A DNA stretch of 64,000 bases, taken from Pseudoclavibacter chungangensis (lineage in GTDB: Bacteria > Actinomycetota > Actinomycetes > Actinomycetales > Microbacteriaceae). Positions 52,544 through 64,000 of this stretch are shown piece by piece. The DNA is taken from positions 496,001 through 560,000 of the forward strand of contig NZ_JACCFV010000001.1 of assembly GCF_013410545.1 (NCBI RefSeq). Reading direction: 5' to 3'. Under the pieces are notes generated by a model. The model searched no databases and had not been told where the DNA came from. It saw only the letters and a list, made by a program, of their open reading frames with translations. Made by a program: the position numbers and the translations under genes. Within the stretch, counting starts at the first letter, position 1, and each line of letters opens with the position of its first letter.

Positions 52544-52596
52544 AGTCGCCATCGCGAACGGGCGGTGCCCGGCATGGACGGATCCGGGCCGGGCAC
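52544..52596 (+). repeat. 53-bp direct repeat, right copy
   Basis: Matches 51076-51128 with one change (GGCATGG for GGCACGG). It lies 30 bases beyond the IS right tip and includes the second copy of the GTGCCCGGC/GCCGGGCAC hairpin (52565-52596). Confidence 0.95.
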
Positions 52597-52710
52597 CGTC
52601 GTTCGCGAGTCGTGTCGGTCGCTCGCGGTGTCGCGTGACGGTCGTGGTGGTGTTCGGTGTCCCGCGGACCTGCGCGTGATCGGGCCCCAGGAGCGTCGGC
52701 GACCCGCGGA

Positions 52711-53514
52711 TCAGGCGCGGGCGGGCACGAGGTGGCCGAGCCGCCTCGAGAGCTCATCGGCGAACCGGCGCAGCACCTCGGCGCGTGCCGGGAACTCGTC
52801 CGGGGTGAGGCGGAAGGCGGGGGCCGTCGTGCTGAGCGCGCCGATGACACTGCCGTCGGTCGCACGGACCGGCACGGCGATCGCGTTCGTGTGCTCGTGC
52901 CACTCCGCGACGGCGCTGCCCCAGCCGCGCTCCCGCACGAGCTGCAGCTCGTCCCGCAGTGCCGCGGGGTCGACGATGGTCGTGTCGGAGAACCGACGCA
53001 GGTGGCGCGACGTCTCGTCGAACACCGCGTCGCCCGCGGCCGCGAGGAGCACCTTGCCGGACGAGGTCGCGTGCAGCGGGGTGCGCTGGCCCACGTACTG
53101 GTCGCGCACCGACACGCTGCTCGTGCCGGTCGACTGGGCGATGTTCACCGCGGCGCCCTCGACGAGGATCGCCACGTTCGAGGTCTCCCCGAGCTCGGCG
53201 GTGACCTCGTCGCACACCTCCTGTGATTCGCGGGCGAAGTCGATCCGCAGCGACACCGAACCGGCGATGCGCAGGGCACCCGAACCGAGGGTGTAGGTGC
53301 CGCGGTGCTCCTTCTGCACGACGAAGCGCCGGTGCTCGAGGGTCGCGAGCAGGCGGAAGGCCGTCGAGCGGTGGACGCCGAGCTCGCGCGCGATCGCGCT
53401 CACGCCCATCGGGCCGTTGTCGGCGAGGAACTCGAGGATCTGCAGGGCGCGATCGGCGGCCTGCACCGTCGGCGTCTCGTCCGCCGGTCCGGGCGTCGTG
53501 GGATCCTCGTGCAC
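52711..53514 (-). CDS. IclR family regulator
   Basis: A 267-residue regulator. The winged HTH has ILEFLADNGPMGVSAIAREL and GVHRSTAFRLLATLEH. The effector domain ends with GSVIGALSTTAPAFRL. GTG 53514 starts it; upstream frame extension is arginine-rich and unlikely. It follows the dimethylglycine oxidase gene on the same strand and is the probable regulator of the C1 genes. Confidence 0.92.
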   Translation of the reverse strand: MHEDPTTPGPADETPTVQAADRALQILEFLADNGPMGVSAIARELGVHRSTAFRLLATLEHRRFVVQKEHRGTYTLGSGALRIAGSVSLRIDFARESQEVCDEVTAELGETSNVAILVEGAAVNIAQSTGTSSVSVRDQYVGQRTPLHATSSGKVLLAAAGDAVFDETSRHLRRFSDTTIVDPAALRDELQLVRERGWGSAVAEWHEHTNAIAVPVRATDGSVIGALSTTAPAFRLTPDEFPARAEVLRRFADELSRRLGHLVPARA

Positions 53515-53583
53515 GCGTTCAGTGTAGGGGCGACCGGACGGACGTCGACGCCGACGCACCCCGTCGGGGCACACGGACGACGT

Positions 53584-53635
53584 CGCGTGACCGGCCGGTC
53601 GGAGGCATCGATTCCTCCGACCGGCCGGTCACGCG
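53584..53635 (-). terminator. 22-bp perfect inverted repeat behind dimethylglycine oxidase gene
   Basis: Arms of 22 bases (left begins CGCGTGACCGGCCGGTC) are separated by CATCGATT. It lies 27 bases past the oxidase stop on the minus strand and ahead of the IclR gene. It is a strong terminator candidate that may also act as an operator because of its internal CCGGCCGG palindromes. Confidence 0.7.
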
Positions 53636-53661
53636 GCGCGCGCGACGTACGGCCGAACCCG

Positions 53662-56235
<2,574 letters not shown>

Positions 56236-57126
56236 TCATTGGAAGACGATGGTGCGGTGCCCACTGATGAGCACGCGGTGCTCGCAGTGCCAGAGCACTG
56301 CGCGCGAGAGTGCCGTCGCCTCGACGTCCTGGCCGAGGGTGGCGAGATTGCGCGGACTCGCCGCGTGGGTGACGCGGAGCACCTCCTGTTCGATGATCGG
56401 CCCCTCGTCGAGGTCCGCGGTGACGTAGTGCGCCGTTGCACCGATGAGCTTGACCCCGCGGTCGTAGGCCTGGTGGTAGGGACGCCCGCCCTTGAAGCCG
56501 GGCAGGAAGGAGTGGTGGATGTTGATCGCCCGGCCCTCGAGGTCGCGCGTGAGCTCGTCTGAGAGCACCTGCATGTAGCGCGCGAGGACGACGAGGTCCG
56601 CGTCGACCTCCTCGACGAGGGCGCGAAGCGCGTCCTCGGCCTGTGGCTTCGTCTCGGCGGTCACCGGGATGACGTGGTACGGCAGGCCGGCGGCCTCGGC
56701 CATCGGTCGCAGGTCCTCGTGGTTCGAGACGACCGCCACGATCTCACCGCCGAGCGTGCCCGCCCGCCAGCGGAAGAGGAGGTCGTTCAGGCAGTGGCCC
56801 GACTTCGACACCATGACGAGGATCCGCTGCCGTTCGCGGGGGTGGAACGTGAAGTGCATGTCGAAGCGTGCGGCGATGTCGGCGAAGTCACGTTCGAGCG
56901 CCGCGATGTCGACGTCGTCGGGGCCGACGAACGAGGTGCGGAGGTGGAAGACGTCGAGGTGGCGGTCGTCGAACTGGTGGTGTTCGTCGATGTCGAACCC
57001 ACGCTCGTAGAGGAACTGGGTGACGGCCTGCACGATGCCCGGCGCCTGGGGGCAGCTGAGGGTGAGGACCGGGTTCGGCAGCGCGAGCGCGTCGGGCACC
57101 GTGCGGAGTGCGGTGGGCTGGGTCAT
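56236..57126 (-). CDS. purU: formyltetrahydrofolate deformylase PurU
   Basis: A 296-residue protein. The N-terminal ACT domain has PGIVQAVTQFLYERGFDIDE. The C-terminal formyltransferase-like domain has INIHHSFLPGFKGGRPYHQA and GATAHYVTADLDEGPIIEQ, with the Asn-His-Asp triad. It releases formate and tetrahydrofolate from 10-formyl-THF, which balances C1 units made by the oxidases. ATG 57126 follows TTTGGAG. A separate promoter region lies upstream. Confidence 0.95.
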   Translation of the reverse strand: MTQPTALRTVPDALALPNPVLTLSCPQAPGIVQAVTQFLYERGFDIDEHHQFDDRHLDVFHLRTSFVGPDDVDIAALERDFADIAARFDMHFTFHPRERQRILVMVSKSGHCLNDLLFRWRAGTLGGEIVAVVSNHEDLRPMAEAAGLPYHVIPVTAETKPQAEDALRALVEEVDADLVVLARYMQVLSDELTRDLEGRAINIHHSFLPGFKGGRPYHQAYDRGVKLIGATAHYVTADLDEGPIIEQEVLRVTHAASPRNLATLGQDVEATALSRAVLWHCEHRVLISGHRTIVFQ

Positions 57127-57145
57127 GTGAGCTCCAAATGATTGT

Positions 57146-57197
57146 GTTGCGTATGGTGCACAACGTGCGCGGTGTGCAACCAGTATGGATGTGTTGC
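57146..57197 (-). promoter_or_regulatory. alternating GTTG/CAAC repeats upstream of purU
   Basis: GTTG at 57146 and CAAC at 57161 form one inverted repeat around CGTATGGTGCA; GCAAC at 57176 and GTTGC at 57193 form another with 12 bases between. They sit 20-70 bases upstream of purU. They resemble IclR-type operators and could be bound by the IclR regulator of the cluster. Confidence 0.4.
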
Positions 57198-57335
57198 GGT
57201 CGGGACGCAAGAGTGCGTCACGACCGTTCGGGGAGTCGACGAACGAAAGCGGAACAGGAGGTGCGTCGGTGCGCGCGAGGGCGCACGGAATCGACGCGGA
57301 GCGGGGTGGGAACACCCCGCCGCAACGGGCGAGGC

Positions 57336-58115
57336 TCAGGAGGCGGACTGGTCGGCCACGAGGGCGCCGAGACCGTCGAACGCGTTGAAGCTGTACACGT
57401 GGAATCCGGCGAACGCGGTCGTGCCGAGCGTGGCGAGCGCGTCCGCGCGCAGCGCCGACGGATCGTAGGCGCCGAGCAGCCGCCGATTCGCGCCGCGTTT
57501 CGCGAACGCGAGCGAGCGTCCGACGCCGATGCGCATGGCGATGCCGGCGAGCTTCCGCACGCCGACGCGCCCCGGCACGCCGAACCACAGGGGGAGCGGC
57601 ACGCCCGCTGTCGCGAGTTCGGTCGCATAGCGTCCCAGCCGGGCGCCGTCGAAGCACATCTGCGTCACGGCGTGGTCGGCGAGCGGTGCCTTCCGGCGGA
57701 GCACCTCGATGCCGCGCGACGTGTCGAAGGCGGGATGCCCCTCCGGGTACGCCGCGACGCCGATCCGGAACCGATCGTCCGTCGTCTCACGGATGCGTTC
57801 GAGTAGGACGAGGCCGTCGGGAACGGCGTGCTGTGGCGTCACACCGTCGCCGCCGACGGCGAAGACCGTGCGGATCGGCGAGTCGGCGAGACGGTCCATG
57901 ATCGCGTCGAACGTTCCGAGGTGGGGGATCTGGGCGGCCGCGAGGTGCGGCACGGCGTCGAAGCCGTGACGGGCGAGTTCGAGACTCGCGGCGACCGTCG
58001 GTTCGATGCCATGTGCGGGCAGCGCCGTGACGGTGACGGTCGTGCCGACGGGGAGCCGCCTGCGGACCTCGTCGACGACGCCGGCGACGGGGACGATCTC
58101 GATGCGCTCGGCCAT
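57336..58115 (-). CDS. methylenetetrahydrofolate reductase-like protein
   Basis: A 259-residue TIM-barrel protein of the MTHFR family. It has TVTVTALPAHGIEPTVAASL, VPHLAAAQI, FAVGGDGVTP and RIGVAAYPEGHP, equivalent to the FAD and folate positions of MetF. It would reduce 5,10-methylene-THF, or oxidise methyl-THF, in C1 metabolism. ATG overlaps the sdaA stop (TGATG). Short for MetF (about 290), so a divergent subfamily is likely. Confidence 0.8.
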   Translation of the reverse strand: MAERIEIVPVAGVVDEVRRRLPVGTTVTVTALPAHGIEPTVAASLELARHGFDAVPHLAAAQIPHLGTFDAIMDRLADSPIRTVFAVGGDGVTPQHAVPDGLVLLERIRETTDDRFRIGVAAYPEGHPAFDTSRGIEVLRRKAPLADHAVTQMCFDGARLGRYATELATAGVPLPLWFGVPGRVGVRKLAGIAMRIGVGRSLAFAKRGANRRLLGAYDPSALRADALATLGTTAFAGFHVYSFNAFDGLGALVADQSAS

Positions 58116-59500
58116 CAGCACTCGACCATGCTCACGTTGAGTGCGAGGCCGCCCTCGGCGGTCTCCTTGTACTTGTGGCTCATGTCGACCCCCGTCTCCC
58201 GCATCGTCTTGATCGCCGTGTCGAGCGACACGAGATGCTCGCCGTCGCTCCGGACGGCCATGCGCGCCGCCGTGATGGCCTTGACCGAGGCGATCGCGTT
58301 GCGTTCGATGCAGGGGATCTGCACGAGGCCGCCGACAGGATCGCACGTCAGGCCGAGGTTGTGCTCGATGCCGATCTCCGCGGCGTACTCGATCTGTTCC
58401 GGCGTTCCGCCGAGCACCTCGGCGAGGCCGGCGGCGGCCATGGAGCACGCCGATCCGACCTCGCCCTGGCAGCCGACCTCGGCGCCCGAGATCGAGGCAT
58501 TGCGCTTGAAGAGGGCGCCGATCGCACTCGCGGTGAGGAAGAACCGGACGACGCCCTCGGCGGAGGCGCCGGGGACGAAGCGCGTGTAGTAGTCCACGAC
58601 GGCAGGGATGATGCCCGCCGCACCGTTCGTGGGCGCGGTGACGACCCGCCCGCCGGCCGCGTTCTCCTCGTTCACGGCGAGTGCCGCGAGCGTCACCCAC
58701 TCCATCGCGTGGAGCGGATCGTCGGTGTGACCCGCGGCCTCGAGCTGTTCGCGCTGGGCCGCGGCCCGGCGGCGCACGCCGAGCCCGCCCGGCAAGATCC
58801 CGCGGGCGCCCGTCCCGTTCGCGATGCACTCGCTCATGACCGACCAGATGTGTGCGATGCCGTCGCGGACCTCGCGCTCGTCGCGGAGCACGAGCTCGTT
58901 CGCGAGCATGATGTCGCTGATCCGCAGCTCCGTGCGGCCGGCGATGGCCAAGAGCTCCTCGCCCGAGGCGAACGGGTACGGCACCTCGGTCTCGTCCTCC
59001 GCGGCGGCGGCCTCGGGGTCGCGCGCCTCGTCCTCGTCGAGGACGAAGCCGCCACCGATCGAGAAGTACTCGCGCCGGTCGAGCACCGAGCCGTCCTCCG
59101 CGAGCGCCTCGAAGCGCATGCCGTTCGTGTGGAAGTCGAGCCGTTCCCGAAGGTGCAGGACGACATCTCGCTTCAGCTCGAACGGAACCTCCCGGACGCC
59201 ACCGAGCAGCAGGCGGCCCTCGTCCTTCGAGCGCTCGTAGCGCGCCTCCGCCTCGATCGGGTCGACGAGGTCGGGGCGTTCGCCCTGCAGGCCGAGGACG
59301 ACGGCCTTGACGGTGCCGTGGCCGTGGCCGGTGAGACCGAGCGAGCCGAACAGGTGCGTCCGGACGCCGGCCACCACGTCGAGCGTCCCCGCGTCGCGGA
59401 GGCGCTCGACGTAGGTGACCGCGGCGCGCATCGGGCCGACCGTGTGCGAGCTGGACGGCCCGATGCCGACCTTGAACAGATCGAACACGCTCAGCGTCAC
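58115..59500 (-). CDS. sdaA: L-serine ammonia-lyase (dehydratase)
   Basis: A 461-residue single-chain Fe-S serine dehydratase. The N-terminal beta domain starts [20 protein letters not shown]. The C-terminal alpha domain has cysteines for the 4Fe-4S cluster in [18 protein letters not shown] and IPCIERNA. It converts serine to pyruvate and ammonia, draining serine made from glycine. GTG 59500 is three bases after the soxG stop. Confidence 0.95.
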   Translation of the reverse strand: MTLSVFDLFKVGIGPSSSHTVGPMRAAVTYVERLRDAGTLDVVAGVRTHLFGSLGLTGHGHGTVKAVVLGLQGERPDLVDPIEAEARYERSKDEGRLLLGGVREVPFELKRDVVLHLRERLDFHTNGMRFEALAEDGSVLDRREYFSIGGGFVLDEDEARDPEAAAAEDETEVPYPFASGEELLAIAGRTELRISDIMLANELVLRDEREVRDGIAHIWSVMSECIANGTGARGILPGGLGVRRRAAAQREQLEAAGHTDDPLHAMEWVTLAALAVNEENAAGGRVVTAPTNGAAGIIPAVVDYYTRFVPGASAEGVVRFFLTASAIGALFKRNASISGAEVGCQGEVGSACSMAAAGLAEVLGGTPEQIEYAAEIGIEHNLGLTCDPVGGLVQIPCIERNAIASVKAITAARMAVRSDGEHLVSLDTAIKTMRETGVDMSHKYKETAEGGLALNVSMVEC

Positions 59501-59503
59501 GGG

Positions 59504-60109
59504 TCAGTCCCCGTGGTCCGCTGGGTACGCGAGCGGGTCGCGCAGCGCGTCGAGCAGCCAGTCCGCGAGCGAGCGGGCGAACGACCAGCGCACGACGAGT
59601 TCGGTGCGGGACGCGTCGGCCGAGCGCGCGATGACGACGACGATCGCCTGCCCGAGCAGCGTCTGCGTAGCCGACCCCTCGGGGAACCGCTCGGGCCGGA
59701 GGTCGAGGCTCGTCCCCTTCGCGAGGAGCCCGACCGTGTCACCCGTCACGACGATCGAGACGCGCTGACCGGACTGGTCGACGACGACTCCGGCACCGGC
59801 GACCGCGGTGCGCAGCCCGTCGGCGAGGTCGGGCGAGCGGGTCGGGTCGATCACGAGCCACTCGTCGGGACCGAGCCACACGACCGTGCGGCCCACCGGG
59901 GTGGTCGCGGCGTGCATGACCCCAGGCAGGTCGACACCGAGCGCACGCTCGACCTCGACCCGCTGCGGGCTCGACGGGTCGAGGCGCACGGCGAGGTGCT
60001 GGGCGAGCGGCGCCGAGGCGAGCCCGACGGGGCCGTCGAGTGCGGCGAACCGCTCCTCGTAGGGGGCGAGGATGCTGCGGGCGGTGAGCGGGGCGGTCGC
60101 GTCAGCCAT
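59504..60109 (-). CDS. soxG: sarcosine oxidase gamma subunit
   Basis: A 201-residue small subunit of heterotetrameric sarcosine oxidase. VWLGPDEWLVID and VVDQSGQRVSIVVTGD are characteristic. Its start overlaps soxA by eight bases. It stabilises the enzyme next to the folate-binding site of SoxA. Confidence 0.9.
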   Translation of the reverse strand: MADATAPLTARSILAPYEERFAALDGPVGLASAPLAQHLAVRLDPSSPQRVEVERALGVDLPGVMHAATTPVGRTVVWLGPDEWLVIDPTRSPDLADGLRTAVAGAGVVVDQSGQRVSIVVTGDTVGLLAKGTSLDLRPERFPEGSATQTLLGQAIVVVIARSADASRTELVVRWSFARSLADWLLDALRDPLAYPADHGD

Positions 60110-62966
60110 CTCGGCGCGCTCCTTCCGGGTCGAAGAGGACGTGGCTCGTGATGGTGGCCGGGACGGGCAGGCCGTCGACGACGGCGTTGATCTTCTCGCC
60201 GATCCGGCCGTGGCCGCCGTCGACGAGGGCGAGTGCGAACGTGGATCCGAGCGCGCGGCTGTCGTACGACGACGTGACGAACCCGTGCATGGGCACGCGT
60301 CCCGGGCGGTCGAGGTCGGTCACGGTGACGAGCTGTGATCCTTCGGGGATGAAGACGGTCGGGTCGTCCGGCAGGAGCCCGACGAACTGTCGTCGGTTCG
60401 GGTCCTGGTTCGCCGTCCGGGCGAACGAGCGTTTGCCGACGAAGTCGAGCTTCTTCTTCGACACGACCCAGTTCATGCCGAGGTCCTGCGGGGTGACCGT
60501 GCCGTCGGTGTCCTGCCCGACGATCGGGTACCCCTTCTCGGCGCGCAGCACGTGCATGGTCTCGGTGCCGTACGGCGTGATGCCGTACGGCTCGCCCGTC
60601 GTGATGAGTCGCTCCCACAGGTCGAGGCCGTACCAGCTCACGGTGCTGACCTCGTAGGCGAGTTCGCCCGAGAAGCTGACGCGTGCGAGCCGGACGGGGA
60701 CACCGCCGAGCGTCGTCTCCCGCCAGGTCATGAACGGGAACGCCTCGTTCGAGACGTCGACCTCGGGGAACAGCTCGCCGACGACGGCGCGCGATCGTGG
60801 GCCGACGACGGGGAAGGTGACCTCGTGTTCCGTGAGCGACGTGAGGTGCACGCGCAGCTCGGGCCACTCGGTCTGCAGCCACTCCTCGAGCCAATCGAGG
60901 ATGTGGGCGGCACCACCCGTCGTCGTGTAGACGAGGTAGCGGTCCTCGGCGAGGCGCAGCACGGTGCCGTCGTCGATGACCATGCCGTCGACGCCGCACA
61001 TGACGCCGTAGCGCACCGAACCGATCTTGAGGGAGCTCATGAGGTTCGTGTAGATGCGGTCGAGGAACTCCGGGGCGTCGGGGCCCTGCACGTCGATCTT
61101 GCCGAGGGTCGAACCGTCGAGGATGCCGACGGCGCCCCGCGCCGCGACGGTCTCGCGGGCGACGGCCGCATGGATGTCCTCGCCGGGCTGCGGGTAGTAC
61201 CAGGGACGCTTCCACTGTCCGACGTCCTCGAACTCGGCCCCGTGGGCGACGTGCCAGTCGTGGACGGCCGTGATGCGGACGGGGTCGTAGAGCGCACCGC
61301 GCGAGCGACCGGCGAGCGCCGCGAACGGGACGGGCGTGTACGGCGGACGGTGCGTCGTCGTGCCGACGGCGCCGATGGGTGTGCCCGTGAGCACGGCCGT
61401 GACGCCCGCGGCGACGACCCCGGAGGTCTTGCCCTGGTCGTGTGCGGTGCCGATAGTCGTGTAGCGCTTGATGTGCTCGATCGAGCGCAGGCCGGCACCG
61501 ATCGCGGTCGCGATGTCGGCGACCGTCGCGTCGCGCTGCGCGTCGACGAAGTGGGTCGAGAGCGTCACCGGGTCGCCCGTGGGGACGAACCACAGCACGT
61601 CACCCGGTTCGTGGTCGTCGTCGGCGGCGAGGTCGACGTGGGGGCCGTCCGCCGGCACGAGGCCGAGGTCGGCGACCGCGACGTCCGCGGCGCGTCGGGC
61701 GTCGTCGACCACATCGGCCGAGTCGAATCGACCGGCCGCGGAGCCCGCGACGCTCACGCCCTCGGCGGGCCCGTCGGGAACGAACGCCCCGAGGCGCTCG
61801 TCGAACCGGAGGCGGCCACCGGCCTGACTGTAGAGGTGCGCGGCCGGGTTCCACCCGCCGCTCACGAGGAGCGTGTCGGCGTCGAACGAGCGGGTCGCAC
61901 CGATCGTCGCACCGTCGAACGGTGCGGCGAAGACCTGACGTACGCGGCCGCCCTCGTCCGCATCGGTTCCGACGACGACGTGTCCAGTGAGCACGGGGAT
62001 CCCGCGTCGCGCCGCCTCACGCGCCGGGCCACCCAGCCCGCCGCCCCGCGAGTCGACGACGGCGAGGATCTCGACACCGGCGTCCGCGAGGTCGAACGCG
62101 GCACCGTAGGCGCTGTCGTTCGTCGTGAAGACAACCGCGCGGTCGCCGACACGCACGCCGAAGCGGTGCAGGAACGCGCGGGCCGACGTCGCGAGCAGGA
62201 TGCCGGGGCGGTCGTTGTCCGCGAACACGACGGGACGCTCGTGCGCCCCGGTCGCGACGATCGTGCGCCCGGCGCGGATGCGCCACACGCGCTGCCGGAG
62301 CGCGTCCGCGGGTGCCGTGTCACCGAGGTGGTCGCTGCGACGCTCGACGGCGAGCGCGAGGCCGTCGTCGTACAGGCCGAACACGGTCGTGCGTCGGAGC
62401 ACGACGCCCCCGGCGGCCTCGAGCTCGTCGGCCGTGTATGCCGCCCAGCGGACGCCGTCGACACCCTCGATCGTGCGCGGCACCGCGTGCAGCGAGCCAC
62501 CCACCTCGGGGTGCTCGTCGACGAGCGCGACGCGGGCGCCGGCCCGGGCGGCGTGGGTCGCCGCGACGAGCCCCGCGGGGCCCGCACCGACGACGAGCAC
62601 GTCGACGTGCAGGTGCGCCGTGTCGTAGCGCGCCGGGTCGGGTTCGGTCGGCAGGACGCCCTGGCCGGGCACACCGTGTGCCGCGATGCCGGGGGCGAGC
62701 TCGACGGTCGTGGCGAGCTGCATGGGGTCGGGGAACGGGGCCGTGATCTGCAGGAGGCCGTTCGGGTCCTCGGCCCACGCGGCGGCGATGCCGCGGGGAC
62801 GACCGAACGTGATGCTCGTCGTGATCTCGTGGATGCCGTTCGCGAGGAGCGCGGAGGCGAGCGTGTCGCCCGGGTGCCCCGTCACGGTGCGGCCCTCGAA
62901 ATCGAAGTCGATCGTGTGCGTGCGGTCGATGCGGCCGCCGGTCGGTGTGCGGTGAGTCTGGGTCAT
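60102..62966 (-). CDS. soxA: sarcosine oxidase alpha subunit
   Basis: A 954-residue protein. An N-terminal 2Fe-2S-like ferredoxin fold lacks its cysteines, as is normal. An NAD-binding domain has VVGAGPAGLVAATHAARAG and the second nucleotide site in FTTNDSAYGAAFD. A C-terminal aminomethyltransferase domain has SFSGELAYEVS and RAEKGYPIVGQDTDG, which transfers the methyl of sarcosine to tetrahydrofolate. ATG 62966 overlaps the soxD stop (ATGA). Confidence 0.97.
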   Translation of the reverse strand: MTQTHRTPTGGRIDRTHTIDFDFEGRTVTGHPGDTLASALLANGIHEITTSITFGRPRGIAAAWAEDPNGLLQITAPFPDPMQLATTVELAPGIAAHGVPGQGVLPTEPDPARYDTAHLHVDVLVVGAGPAGLVAATHAARAGARVALVDEHPEVGGSLHAVPRTIEGVDGVRWAAYTADELEAAGGVVLRRTTVFGLYDDGLALAVERRSDHLGDTAPADALRQRVWRIRAGRTIVATGAHERPVVFADNDRPGILLATSARAFLHRFGVRVGDRAVVFTTNDSAYGAAFDLADAGVEILAVVDSRGGGLGGPAREAARRGIPVLTGHVVVGTDADEGGRVRQVFAAPFDGATIGATRSFDADTLLVSGGWNPAAHLYSQAGGRLRFDERLGAFVPDGPAEGVSVAGSAAGRFDSADVVDDARRAADVAVADLGLVPADGPHVDLAADDDHEPGDVLWFVPTGDPVTLSTHFVDAQRDATVADIATAIGAGLRSIEHIKRYTTIGTAHDQGKTSGVVAAGVTAVLTGTPIGAVGTTTHRPPYTPVPFAALAGRSRGALYDPVRITAVHDWHVAHGAEFEDVGQWKRPWYYPQPGEDIHAAVARETVAARGAVGILDGSTLGKIDVQGPDAPEFLDRIYTNLMSSLKIGSVRYGVMCGVDGMVIDDGTVLRLAEDRYLVYTTTGGAAHILDWLEEWLQTEWPELRVHLTSLTEHEVTFPVVGPRSRAVVGELFPEVDVSNEAFPFMTWRETTLGGVPVRLARVSFSGELAYEVSTVSWYGLDLWERLITTGEPYGITPYGTETMHVLRAEKGYPIVGQDTDGTVTPQDLGMNWVVSKKKLDFVGKRSFARTANQDPNRRQFVGLLPDDPTVFIPEGSQLVTVTDLDRPGRVPMHGFVTSSYDSRALGSTFALALVDGGHGRIGEKINAVVDGLPVPATITSHVLFDPEGARRDG

Positions 62967-63331
62967 CGTGCGTCCGTTGGTTCGAGAGCGGCGACGGCGT
63001 GGGCGTCGTGGTCCGGCGATGCGGCGGCGGGAGCGCTCGCGCGGGGCGCGAGCACGGGGACGTCGGGGCGAGGAGCACCGATCGGGTAGACGGCAAGGAA
63101 CCGGTAGGTCACGGTGTCGCGCACGGCGTTGAACCACCGGCGGCAGCCGACCGTGTGCACCCAGCGTTCGGCGAACGCACCCTGGGGGTTGTCGCGGAAG
63201 AACACGTAGTGCGCCCACTCGGTGTCGTCGAGCTCCGCGGGGTTCTCGGGGTAGGCGATGTGTGCCTCGCCGCCGTAGCCGAACTCGTTCTCCTCGCGGG
63301 GTCCGCACCAGGGGCAGTCGATGAGTTGCAT
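62963..63331 (-). CDS. soxD: sarcosine oxidase delta subunit
   Basis: A 122-residue zinc-binding subunit: LIDCPWCGPREENEF, EAHIAYP and VHTVGCRRWF supply the Cys-x2-Cys, His and Cys ligands. Family members are about 90-105 residues; here an Ala/Asp-rich tail of 25 residues extends it. ATG 63331 lies 22 bases after soxB. Confidence 0.93.
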   Translation of the reverse strand: MQLIDCPWCGPREENEFGYGGEAHIAYPENPAELDDTEWAHYVFFRDNPQGAFAERWVHTVGCRRWFNAVRDTVTYRFLAVYPIGAPRPDVPVLAPRASAPAAASPDHDAHAVAALEPTDAR

Positions 63332-63353
63332 GTGGATTCCGTTCTGCTCGGAG

Positions 63354-64000
63354 CTAGTGGGCGACCGCGGCGGCGCCGTGTTCGTCGACGAGTCGGCCCG
63401 AGACGAAGCGGTCGAGCGCGAAGGGGGCGACGAGCGGGTGGGGCGTGCCCGTCGCGACGGTGTGCGCGAACGTGTCGCCGATGCCCGGTGTCGCCTTGAA
63501 GCCGCCGGTTCCCCAGCCGCAGTTGAGGAAGAGGTTCTCGTACGGTGTGAGCCCGACGATGGGCGAGGCGTCGGGCGTGACGTCGACGACCCCGCCCCAC
63601 GTGCGCAGCAGGTGCGCCCGCGCGAACACGGGGAACAGTTCGACGGCGGCCGCCATCTGGCGTTCGATGATGTGGAACGGGCCACGCTGGCCGAAGCCGT
63701 TGAACGCGTCGACACCGGCACCCATGACGAGTTCGCCCTTGTGCGCCTGCGAGACGTACACGTGCACGGCGTTCGACATGACGACCGTCGGATGCACGGG
63801 CTCGAGCAGCTCCGAGACGAGTGCCTGCAGCGGGTGGCTCTGGATGGGGATGCGGATGCCGAGCTCGTCGGTGAGGGTCGCCGTCCGTCCGGCGGCGGCG
63901 AGCGCGACACGTCCCGCGCCGATGTCGCCGCGGCTCGTGCGCACGCCCGTGACGCGGTCGCCCTCCGTGAGGAAGCCCGTCACCTGGGTGTCCTGGATGA
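63354..64000 (-). CDS. soxB: sarcosine oxidase beta subunit (partial at window edge)
   Basis: The C-terminal 214 or so residues of the flavin-bearing beta subunit; its start is beyond base 64000. The visible part has [42 protein letters not shown] and [14 protein letters not shown], the FAD-binding end of the DAO fold. It oxidises sarcosine to glycine with release of a C1 unit. First known gene of the soxBDAG order. Confidence 0.95.
   Translation of the reverse strand, partial: IQDTQVTGFLTEGDRVTGVRTSRGDIGAGRVALAAAGRTATLTDELGIRIPIQSHPLQALVSELLEPVHPTVVMSNAVHVYVSQAHKGELVMGAGVDAFNGFGQRGPFHIIERQMAAAVELFPVFARAHLLRTWGGVVDVTPDASPIVGLTPYENLFLNCGWGTGGFKATPGIGDTFAHTVATGTPHPLVAPFALDRFVSGRLVDEHGAAAVAH

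Overview
The window is high-GC DNA that looks like an actinobacterial chromosome, most plausibly order Micrococcales and perhaps Microbacteriaceae. Reasons: a mycothiol synthase gene (mshD) lies beside a GlnR-type regulator, the Tad pilus cluster has the actinobacterial layout, the pstSCAB operon carries a PHO box of the actinobacterial type, GTG starts are frequent, and genes overlap by ATGA/GTGA/TGATG throughout. The species cannot be named from this sequence.

Layout. 0-0.8 kb: a small HTH regulator with two operator-like palindromes. 0.8-9.7 kb: a Tad/Flp pilus operon (SAF-domain protein, CpaE-like ATPase, TadA, TadB, TadC, Flp pilin, three TadE/TadG-like pseudopilins) followed by a lipoprotein, a PKD-like secreted protein and a second copy of the lipoprotein. 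That second copy is broken by a stop exactly at its lipobox cysteine codon. 9.7-15.2 kb: an alpha/beta hydrolase, a GH114-type lipoprotein, a RibD/DHFR-like reductase divergent from a TetR regulator, an NTF2-like protein, a MerR-GyrI regulator and an O-methyltransferase. 15.3-22.1 kb: a frameshifted oleate hydratase gene, an NCS1 permease, a ureohydrolase (agmatinase family) read in frame into an NTF2-like domain, a divergent XRE-cupin regulator and a TipA-type MerR regulator.

22.6-31.5 kb is an accessory block with visibly lower GC than its surroundings. It holds an OLD-family ATPase/TOPRIM nuclease lying between two decayed copies of a resolvase-type HTH tail. It also holds a minus-strand operon with a zinc-finger protein, an adenine methyltransferase, a BsuBI/PstI-type endonuclease and an unassigned protein with a PD-(D/E)XK-like motif. 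A large serine recombinase whose reading frame runs into tRNA-Lys(TTT) closes the block. I read it as an integrated phage-defence island.

31.7-51 kb is core-like: a CPBP protease homologue, a NarL-type two-component system, membrane proteins, a 10 x 16-bp tandem array, pstSCAB, a Nudix/SixA protein, polyphosphate kinase, mshD, glnR, small membrane proteins, a nitrobindin-like protein, YgfZ, a FUSC-like protein, a methyltransferase and gpmA. The pst/ppk/Nudix/glnR set joins phosphate uptake, polyphosphate metabolism and a nitrogen-type regulator. An IS256-family element (51.1-52.5 kb) sits between two copies of a 53-bp sequence carrying the gpmA terminator.

52.7-64 kb is a one-carbon catabolic block, all on the minus strand: heterotetrameric sarcosine oxidase (soxBDAG, soxB cut by the window edge), L-serine dehydratase, a methylenetetrahydrofolate reductase-like protein, formyl-THF deformylase (purU), a dimethylglycine oxidase-like flavoprotein and an IclR regulator. 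Together they would take dimethylglycine to sarcosine, glycine and serine, then to pyruvate, with PurU recycling folate.
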